DNA of 5,868 nucleotides. Source: Bryobacterales bacterium (GTDB taxonomy: Bacteria; Acidobacteriota; Terriglobia; Bryobacterales; Bryobacteraceae). Position 1 is the first letter of the stretch, and the number at the start of each line of letters is the position of its first letter. This document shows positions 1 through 4,894 of this stretch, one piece after another. Made by a program: the position numbers and the translations under genes. Under the pieces are notes generated by a model. It had not been told where the DNA came from. It ran no database searches and worked only from the letters and a program-made list of their open reading frames with translations. The stretch spans positions 1 through 5,868 of the forward strand of contig JAEHDI010001291.1 of the NCBI GenBank assembly GCA_016880505.1. Direction: 5' to 3'.

Positions 1-1
1 C

Positions 2-52
2 GACATCCAGGTGCCATCTGCCTTTCTGCGCGGGTTCTGCGATCTCGAGTAG
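2..52 (+). CDS. Possible 3' end of an upstream gene (16 codons and stop)
   Basis: Frame 2 is open from the left edge to a TAG at 50-52 and would encode DIQVPSAFLRGFCDLE as a C-terminus. No family can be recognised from 16 residues. The case rests only on there being an in-frame stop before the leuA leader and on natural-looking amino-acid composition. Frame 1 is also open from the edge to about 209, but its translation is rich in Arg, Pro and His and looks like a non-coding GC-rich frame. Sequence to the left of the window would settle it. Confidence 0.25.
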   Translation, partial: DIQVPSAFLRGFCDLE

Positions 53-206
53 GCATGTTTGTTGGCAAGCTGCATGAACAGGCGCGAGCGATTGGAGTTC
101 CGCCACCTCGCCTTCTCGGCCGCCACGGCCACGCTTCTCGTCAGCTCCGTCGCTGCTCTGCCCCGCGCGCGCCAACGAGCGATAGAATCGTCCCAAGGAC
201 GGTACG
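53..206. other. Non-coding leader region upstream of leuA
   Basis: No convincing gene lies here. A TAGAAT hexamer at 183-188 matches the sigma-70 -10 consensus at 5 of 6 positions, but no recognisable -35 lies 16-18 bp before it. A start there would leave only about 12 nt of leader. I looked for a leucine-codon-rich leader peptide with attenuator, as in enterobacterial leu operons, and found none. An ATG at 74 opens a frame with a hydrophobic, signal-like N-terminus, but it runs on into leuA in another frame and is probably chance. Confidence 0.35.
195..199 (+). promoter_or_regulatory. Ribosome binding site of leuA
   Basis: AAGGA lies 7 nt before the ATG at 207. This standard Shine-Dalgarno site supports that start. 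The family motif FDTTLRDGEQ begins at residue 8, as expected for a complete N-terminus. Confidence 0.7.
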
Positions 207-1745
207 ATGAGCGACAAAGTAGCCATATTCGATACGACGCTGAGGGACGGCGAACAGGCGGCCGGCACGCGGCTCGGAAGCAGAGAGAAACTGACGATCG
301 CCAGGCAATTGGCCCGGCTCAACGTCGACATCATCGAAGCCGGCTATCCGGCCTCCTCGCCCGAGGACTTCGTGGCCGTTCAGTTGATCTCGACCGAGAT
401 CGAGGGACCGGCCATCTGCGCCCTCTCGCGCGCCGTGGCGAGCGACATCGAGGCCTGCGGAAAGGCGCTGGCCAAGGCGAAACGGCCGCGGATCCACACG
501 GGCATTGGCGTTTCGGACATTCACATCATGGGCAAGTTCCGTGATGAAAAGTACGGGACGACGCTCGAGGAGAAAAGAGCCACTCTCGTGCAAATGGCCA
601 TCGACGCCGTAAGACTCGCTCGTTCCTACACCGACGATGTCGAGTTCTATGCGGAGGATGCCGGCCGCGCCGAGCCGGCGTACCTGTTCGAGATGCTCCA
701 GGCAGCCATCGGCGCCGGGGCTACGGTCGTCAACATCCCCGATACTACGGGCTACACGGTTCCGGAACAGTTCGGCGCTCTGATCCGGTCCATCACGGAG
801 AACGTCCCGAATATCAGCCGTTCCACCATCAGCGTCCACTGCCACGACGATCTTGGGTTGGCGGTCGCCAATTCGCTCGCCGGAGTCGCCAACGGCGCGC
901 GGCAGGTGGAGGGTACCATCAACGGAGTCGGCGAACGAGCCGGAAACGCGGCTCTTGAAGAGGTCGTGATGGCAATCCGAACCCGCGGCGACTACTTCCG
1001 CGTCGTCACCGGCATCAACACCACCGAATTCTGCCGAACCAGCCGCCTGGTCGCCGACATGCTCGGCATGGCCGTTCCGCCGAACAAGGCGGTCGTCGGA
1101 GGCAACGCGTTTTCCCACAGCTCCGGGATCCATGTGGACGGTTTCCTGAAGCAGCGAGAGACGTACGAGATCATGCGCCCCGAAGACGTCGGATTCTCCG
1201 ACAGCCGGGTGGTGCTGACGGCCCGGACCGGCCGGCACGGTCTGCGCGATCGCCTGGAGAAACTCGGCTATGCACTTTCGCAGGGCGAACTCGACCTGAC
1301 GTATCAGCGCTTTCTTCGCCTGGCCGACAAGAAGCAGGAAGTGTTCGACGAAGACCTGGTCGCGATTCTGCACGACGAGATCCACCCGGTTCCGGAGACC
1401 TACCAACTCGAGTACCTGCACATTTACAGCGGCACTTCCGCGATTCCGACGGCGACTGTGAGGCTGCGCGTCCGGGGAGATTTGAGGGAAGGCGCCGCCG
1501 TCGGGGACGGCCCGGTGGACGCCGCCTGCAAAGCGATCTCCCAAGTGGCCGGCAGCTCGGCCAACCTGGTTCGCTATGAGATTCGCGCGGTCACCAGCGG
1601 CACCGAAGCAATGGGCGAGGTGACCGTAAACCTCGAAGCGGCCGGTCGGAGGGTGATGGGACGAGGCGCGTCAACCGACGTGATCGAAGCCAGCGCCAGG
1701 GCGTTTGTGGACGGGCTCAACAAGCTGGCCGGCTTCGCCGGGTAA
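207..1745 (+). CDS. leuA: 2-isopropylmalate synthase (LeuA)
   Basis: Condenses acetyl-CoA with 2-oxoisovalerate to give 2-isopropylmalate, the first committed step of leucine synthesis, in the cytoplasm. The 512 residues match the usual length of about 510-525 for the E. coli-type enzyme. The N-terminal TIM-barrel (about 4-270) carries FDTTLRDGEQ at 8-17 with catalytic R13 and metal ligand D14, the HCHDDLG motif with ligands H211 and H213, and NGVGERAGNA with ligand N247. A linker segment has HSSGIHVDG (304-312) and RETYEIM. Residues from about 395 form the LeuA dimer/regulatory domain (YSGTSAIPTATVRL, GDGPVDAA, GRGASTDVIEAS), so feedback inhibition by leucine is expected. This domain and the isopropylmalate-synthase style of the barrel argue against homocitrate synthase; citramalate synthase remains a less likely alternative. 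No leuB, leuC or leuD is adjacent in the window, and the gene converges on a glycosyltransferase gene 15 bp away. Confidence 0.95.
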   Translation: MSDKVAIFDTTLRDGEQAAGTRLGSREKLTIARQLARLNVDIIEAGYPASSPEDFVAVQLISTEIEGPAICALSRAVASDIEACGKALAKAKRPRIHTGIGVSDIHIMGKFRDEKYGTTLEEKRATLVQMAIDAVRLARSYTDDVEFYAEDAGRAEPAYLFEMLQAAIGAGATVVNIPDTTGYTVPEQFGALIRSITENVPNISRSTISVHCHDDLGLAVANSLAGVANGARQVEGTINGVGERAGNAALEEVVMAIRTRGDYFRVVTGINTTEFCRTSRLVADMLGMAVPPNKAVVGGNAFSHSSGIHVDGFLKQRETYEIMRPEDVGFSDSRVVLTARTGRHGLRDRLEKLGYALSQGELDLTYQRFLRLADKKQEVFDEDLVAILHDEIHPVPETYQLEYLHIYSGTSAIPTATVRLRVRGDLREGAAVGDGPVDAACKAISQVAGSSANLVRYEIRAVTSGTEAMGEVTVNLEAAGRRVMGRGASTDVIEASARAFVDGLNKLAGFAG

Positions 1746-1748
1746 CTA

Positions 1749-1795
1749 GGAGGGCAGCGCTCATTCGTGATCCCCTCCGAGGCGGGCCGCCCGCC
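1749..1795. terminator. Possible bidirectional terminator hairpins at convergent gene ends
   Basis: Two small inverted repeats sit where leuA and the minus-strand glycosyltransferase gene converge. GGAGGG (1749-1754) pairs with CCCTCC (1773-1778) across an 18-nt loop. GGCGGG (1781-1786) pairs with CCCGCC (1790-1795) across 3 nt. The second lies within the last codons of the minus-strand gene. Neither is followed by a T-run on either strand, so intrinsic termination is doubtful. Location is the main argument. Confidence 0.2.
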
Positions 1796-2891
1796 AGTTC
1801 GGCCGCCTTCGCAACAGCGACAGACCCGTTGCCCAAACCGTTGCGGCCAGGTCGAGCGGGAATATTAGCATTGCCGCGAGCAGATGTTCCGGCGCCCGGC
1901 TAAGCCGGCCTGCCTTGTGCAAAGCGGTGATGATCGCGGCCAACGGGCACGCAAAGTATGCCAGCGGCCAGACAGGGCTCAGCTCCCGCAGGACCGCCAG
2001 AACAACCGCGGCGCTCACTGCAAGCCGGTCCACGTATCCCAACGCGACGAGCCACGATTCGAAACCGGCCCCGCGTTTCCGCGAGGCGTAAAGCCCGCAG
2101 GTCCAGCGAACCCTCTGCTCCCAGAACTCTTCTACTCTTTCAGGCAGCGTGCTGCCGGCGCACGCGGACGCTACGAACCGGGTCTTCCAGCCCCGTGCGG
2201 CGATCGCGAGCGAGATCTCGATATCCTCCGAAAGCGATCCTTTCGGAAAACCGCCAGCCTGGGTCAAGGCGGAGTGGCGGTAGAGGCAGTTCCCGCCAGT
2301 GGTAGGAGGGTTCCAGCCCAGGCGGTCCTTGCCTGCGTTGTTCACCAACTGGTTCACCCAGGTTTCGAGTGCCGCATAGCGCGAGACCAGGGTCGCATCG
2401 GGATTCCGCGGCTCCAGATAGCCGGCGACGGCCCCAACCGTTGGATCCGCGGAGGCGGCGGCAAGGCGTTGCAGGGAATCGGACGCCGGAGCGTGTTCCG
2501 CGTCGTAGACCGCCACAATCTCGCCCGCGGGAGCACCCGTGAGTCCGCGATTGAGTGCTTCCGCCTTCCCAACCTGACGGTCCAGCCCTAGGAACATCAC
2601 GCCACGGCGGCCCGCAGCCCACGTCTCCAGAAGCGCGCCGGTGCCGTCCGCGGAGGCATCATCGATGAGCACCGCCGACACCAGCGCCGTCGGATAATTC
2701 AGCCGCTCCAGCGATTCGAGCAGCACGCCGATGCGCGTCATTTCGTTGCGCGCCGCCACCAGCACAGTCACCGAGGGAAGTTCTCCGGCCGGTGTCTCCC
2801 GCGGCGGCAACAGCGACGCAACGATCAGCACGATTCTTCTGAAACCGAGCAACAGCAGCAAGCCGATGACGGTCCAGGCTATCGTTTCCAC
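1761..2891 (-). CDS. Membrane-bound processive-type family 2 glycosyltransferase
   Basis: Probably transfers sugars from a nucleotide-sugar to a growing glycan at the inner membrane; substrate unknown. From the chosen GTG start (376 residues) there is an N-terminal membrane segment (about 6-28), then a cytoplasmic GT-A domain. That domain has LVAARNE (44-50), DDAS (77-80), GKAEALNRG (108-116), DAE (130-132) at the metal-binding DxD position, TGGN (198-201), the catalytic-base pair ED (222-223) and QRVRW (259-263). ED plus QxxRW are marks of the cellulose/hyaluronan/poly-GlcNAc synthase branch of GT2. Two or three hydrophobic segments follow (about 287-302, 307-324, 337-359), then a basic tail. 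The start was chosen because GGGAG lies 5 nt before the GTG and the N-terminus then begins with the membrane anchor. An ATG at 3008 would add 39 Arg/Gly-rich residues lying wholly inside the upstream gene. The DAE variant could also fit non-processive membrane GT2 enzymes. Confidence 0.85.
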   Translation of the reverse strand: METIAWTVIGLLLLLGFRRIVLIVASLLPPRETPAGELPSVTVLVAARNEMTRIGVLLESLERLNYPTALVSAVLIDDASADGTGALLETWAAGRRGVMFLGLDRQVGKAEALNRGLTGAPAGEIVAVYDAEHAPASDSLQRLAAASADPTVGAVAGYLEPRNPDATLVSRYAALETWVNQLVNNAGKDRLGWNPPTTGGNCLYRHSALTQAGGFPKGSLSEDIEISLAIAARGWKTRFVASACAGSTLPERVEEFWEQRVRWTCGLYASRKRGAGFESWLVALGYVDRLAVSAAVVLAVLRELSPVWPLAYFACPLAAIITALHKAGRLSRAPEHLLAAMLIFPLDLAATVWATGLSLLRRRPNWRAARLGGDHE

Positions 2892-3754
2892 AACCGCTCC
2901 CAGTGCGCGACCGCCTCTCCGGCGCACCACGTCGCGTATCCCGCCAGTTGTATGGGCAGCGTCGCCAGCCACGCCACGAAATGACCGCTGCGCGATGCGA
3001 ACCAGCACGCCTTCCCTGCCATCACGATCGGCAGCATCGGAAACAGCAGCAGGTACAGAGCACAGCGGCCGCGGGACCAGCAGTAACGGGACACTCTTGC
3101 TCTTCCGAAATCGCGCCCCCGTTCGAAACGTTCCCTCAGGAATCTGCCCGGGCTCGCCTCATCCAGATGGCAGACAACGGCGGTCGGCTCGAACCAGATC
3201 TCCTGGCCCATTTCCCGCAGCCGCCAGGCCAACTCGGTGTCCCCGGCCCAGAATACGGATGGGTAGCTGCCCGCCGCTTCGAAAACATCTCGCCGCATGC
3301 TCGTATTCCCGGACGCAATCTGCGGACGCCTCTCCAACCGGCCGCCTGGCAGCCACCAGCCGTACTTGGTGAAATGCACAGCCAGGTTCCAGTATCCACG
3401 TGGGCACGAGACCGCACCACCCACGACGGTTCGTCCCTGCCGGTGCGCATCCACAAGCCGCTCCAGCCAGTCAGATTCAGCGCGCATGTCGGGATCGGTG
3501 AATATGAGGATGTCCCCGCGGGCTTCCGCCGCGCCCCTGTTTCGCGCGGCATGCGGCAAGAGGCGTTCGGAGACGCGGTGTACCGCCGTGAATGGATACT
3601 CCGAGGCGATCCGGCATGCACGTTCGTCGCCGGGAGTGCTGTCCACGAGGATCACCTCGAAGTCCGGAAACGTCTGCCGCCCGAGCGCTTCAAGACAAAT
3701 GGGCAAGGTCACGTGCGAGCAGTAACAGGGAATGATGACCGATACCTCAGGCAT
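2879..3754 (-). CDS. Family 2 glycosyltransferase with C-terminal membrane segments
   Basis: Predicted inverting GT-A glycosyltransferase of 291 residues; donor and acceptor unknown. Motifs in order: VSVIIPCY (4-11), the nucleotide-binding VDS (37-39), HAARNRG (68-74), the metal-binding TDPDM with D87 and D89, GNTSMRR (149-155) and GDTELAWR (171-178), which holds the acidic position of the catalytic base. An Arg-rich stretch near 204-220 precedes two hydrophobic segments (about 231-252 and 258-283) that would anchor the enzyme to the cytoplasmic face of the membrane. The TDPDM site is fully standard, so it looks active. The start is the only ATG that keeps the N-terminal beta strand, although the ribosome site before it is weak (GGGGA, 17 nt away). 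It is the first gene of a two-gene unit and overlaps the next gene by 13 bp. It may be a distant paralogue of the divergent gene at 3870. Confidence 0.88.
   Translation of the reverse strand: MPEVSVIIPCYCSHVTLPICLEALGRQTFPDFEVILVDSTPGDERACRIASEYPFTAVHRVSERLLPHAARNRGAAEARGDILIFTDPDMRAESDWLERLVDAHRQGRTVVGGAVSCPRGYWNLAVHFTKYGWWLPGGRLERRPQIASGNTSMRRDVFEAAGSYPSVFWAGDTELAWRLREMGQEIWFEPTAVVCHLDEASPGRFLRERFERGRDFGRARVSRYCWSRGRCALYLLLFPMLPIVMAGKACWFASRSGHFVAWLATLPIQLAGYATWCAGEAVAHWERLWKR
2897..2901 (-). promoter_or_regulatory. Ribosome binding site deciding a GTG start within the upstream gene
   Basis: On the minus strand GGGAG is followed by 5 nt and then GTG at 2891-2889. The site lies in the last codons of the upstream glycosyltransferase gene, whose TAG is at 2881-2879. 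The two genes therefore overlap by 13 bp in different frames, a typical arrangement for translational coupling. Confidence 0.6.
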
Positions 3755-3869
3755 GACGATACAAAGAAGGTCCCCGGGGCGCGCGCTCCGAGCCGCGCTT
3801 CGAAGTTCAATTATTCCATAGCGCCGATCTCACCAGCCTCTGAAAACAGAACGACGCCATAATGGATTG
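3755..3869. promoter_or_regulatory. Divergent intergenic region between glycosyltransferase genes
   Basis: These 115 bp separate two divergently transcribed genes and should hold both promoters. For the minus-strand pair, AATAAT (3815-3810) preceded by TG and one base forms an extended -10 element. It would place transcription start near 3803, about 49 nt before the ATG. For the plus-strand gene, CATAAT (3858-3863) matches the -10 consensus at 5 of 6 positions and would start transcription at or next to the ATG at 3870. No good -35 hexamer was found for either. A GC-rich stretch (3773-3800) with a short GCGCG/CGCGC inverted repeat would lie in the minus-strand leader. Confidence 0.4.
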
Positions 3870-4799
3870 ATGTCGGCGGAGTTGTCGGTGATCATCGTCG
3901 TGGGGAGACAGCGTCTGCGGGCGGAGCAGTGCATCGAGGCACTACTGAAACAGGACAACCCGCCGCCAATGGAGCTCATCGTCATCGACGTGGCGCCGGA
4001 GGCCGAGCCGCCACGCTGGGCCTCTTCTGCGACAGTCAGGCACATCCCGCGTCCGGAAACGGAGTCTATGGCGGAGGCGAAAGCGATCGGCGCGCGACTC
4101 GCCCACGGTGAGTTCATCGCGTTTCTGGAGGACCATTGCCACCCGGGTCCGGGCTGGGCGTCCGCAGTCCGGCATGCTTTCAAGTGCGACGTGGATGTTG
4201 TCGCGTACGCGTTTAAGAACCTGAACCCGGTGAACTACACCAGCCGAGCCTTCCTTGTGCTGGCGTATGGACCGTGGCTGGCGCCCGCCGAATCCGGGCC
4301 TGTCTCTTCTCCATCCTGGATGAATGTTGCTTACAGGGCTGCCGTGCTGCGGCGCTATTTCGACCGCTTGCCGCTGCTGTTCGAATGCGAAACGCTCCTT
4401 CACAAGGAACTGCGCCTGGCTGGTTCAAGGTTCTGGCACGAGAGCGCGGCTGAAGTTGCACACCTCAACCACCCGCGCCTTCGCGGGAGCTGCCGGGACA
4501 GCGCGGTGTGGCAGCGCCTGTTCGCAGCAGCCCGCGTATCACATGAGAACTGGGGATTACCCAGACGCCTGCTTTACGCTGCCGGATCGCCGCTCAGCCC
4601 GGCAGTGATCGCCTGGCGCCTGGGAAGGCGCCTGTGGGCGCGCCCGTCGATGAGGAGAGCTTTTCTCAAGAGTCTGCCGCTGATACTGGCTGTCTACACC
4701 TACGGCTCTCCCAACGAATCCAGAGGCTACCTGTTCGGCAGGGGGAACGCCGGCCGCGAATCGATTGAAGTGGAGACCGCCGACCCGAGGGCATTGTGA
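3870..4799 (+). CDS. Family 2 glycosyltransferase-like protein
   Basis: Predicted GT-A glycosyltransferase of 309 residues; substrate unknown. The N-terminal strand LSVIIVVGR (5-13) and the second strand MELIVIDV (34-41) give the nucleotide-binding fold. AHGEFIAFLEDHCHPGPGW (78-96) places E87-D88-H89 where most family members have DxD; EDH at this site is a variant I associate with some bacterial GT2 proteins. WMNVAYR (150-156) corresponds to the usual G-N-x-x-x-R acceptor-side motif, and FECE (171-174) may stand in for the catalytic acidic pair. Moderately hydrophobic stretches near 228-245 and 263-275, followed by a GYLFGRG-type tail, recall the C-terminal part of membrane-associated GT2 enzymes. 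The start is uncertain: TTG at 3867 lies in frame directly before the ATG. No strong ribosome site is present, only GGA 3 nt before the ATG. Activity is less certain than for its two neighbours. Confidence 0.75.
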   Translation: MSAELSVIIVVGRQRLRAEQCIEALLKQDNPPPMELIVIDVAPEAEPPRWASSATVRHIPRPETESMAEAKAIGARLAHGEFIAFLEDHCHPGPGWASAVRHAFKCDVDVVAYAFKNLNPVNYTSRAFLVLAYGPWLAPAESGPVSSPSWMNVAYRAAVLRRYFDRLPLLFECETLLHKELRLAGSRFWHESAAEVAHLNHPRLRGSCRDSAVWQRLFAAARVSHENWGLPRRLLYAAGSPLSPAVIAWRLGRRLWARPSMRRAFLKSLPLILAVYTYGSPNESRGYLFGRGNAGRESIEVETADPRAL

Positions 4800-4816
4800 T
4801 CCGGCCAAAAGGAGAA

Positions 4817-4842
4817 TCCGGTTTCGGATGTCCGAATCCGGA
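4817..4842. repeat. 26-bp imperfect palindrome upstream of the aldolase gene, possible operator
   Basis: The core TTCGGA-TG-TCCGAA (4823-4836) is a perfect 6-bp inverted repeat. It is flanked, after one unpaired T on each side (4822, 4837), by TCCGG (4817-4821) and CCGGA (4838-4842). In all, 11 of 12 arm positions pair around a 2-bp centre. The octamer GAATCCGG also occurs as a direct repeat at 4814-4821 and 4834-4841, exactly 20 bp apart. It begins 17 bp after the stop of the preceding gene and ends about 50 bp before the aldolase ATG. No T-run follows, so a protein-binding operator fits better than a terminator, though the latter is not excluded. Confidence 0.5.
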
Positions 4843-4845
4843 ACG

Positions 4846-4854
4846 TGATAAGCT
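4846..4854 (+). promoter_or_regulatory. Weak candidate extended -10 element for the aldolase gene
   Basis: TGATAAGCT contains TG, one base, then TAAGCT. This gives the extended part of a -10 element but only 3 of 6 matches to TATAAT. If used, transcription would start near 4861 with a leader of about 34 nt. The -35 region would fall inside the palindrome at 4817-4842, a good place for a regulator. No recognisable -35 hexamer supports it. Confidence 0.2.
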
Positions 4855-4877
4855 AGAGAGTTAAATCCGCAGTTCCC

Positions 4878-4885
4878 AGGAAGGA
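4878..4885 (+). promoter_or_regulatory. Ribosome binding site of the aldolase gene
   Basis: AGGAAGGA lies 9 nt before the ATG at 4895. It is the strongest Shine-Dalgarno sequence in the window, in keeping with a highly expressed central-metabolism gene. Confidence 0.7.
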
Positions 4886-4894
4886 ATCCTAATT

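Noticed and set aside
1..206. Leucine leader peptide and attenuator before leuA
   Set aside because: No short frame with a run of leucine codons and no terminator hairpin with T-run was found.
59..544. Open frame starting before leuA with a signal-peptide-like N-terminus from ATG 74
   Set aside because: The hydrophobic stretch is short and the frame continues as Arg/His/Gly-rich shadow deep into leuA. A real exported protein would not overlap leuA by over 300 bp.
141..1544. Long open frame on the minus strand (467 codons) opposite leuA
   Set aside because: Its translation is rich in Arg, Gly, Asp and Val with no recognisable motifs. It is the complement of a well-supported gene in GC-rich DNA, where long antisense frames arise from codon bias.
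2892..3008. 39-residue N-terminal extension of the processive-type glycosyltransferase from ATG 3008
   Set aside because: The extension lies entirely within the coding sequence of the upstream glycosyltransferase, is Arg/Gly-rich, and is less well supported than the GTG at 2891 with its ribosome site.
2903..3862. 319-codon plus-strand open frame across the minus-strand glycosyltransferase genes
   Set aside because: It is antisense to a gene with clear GT2 motifs, and its own translation is Arg/Pro-rich with no domain pattern.
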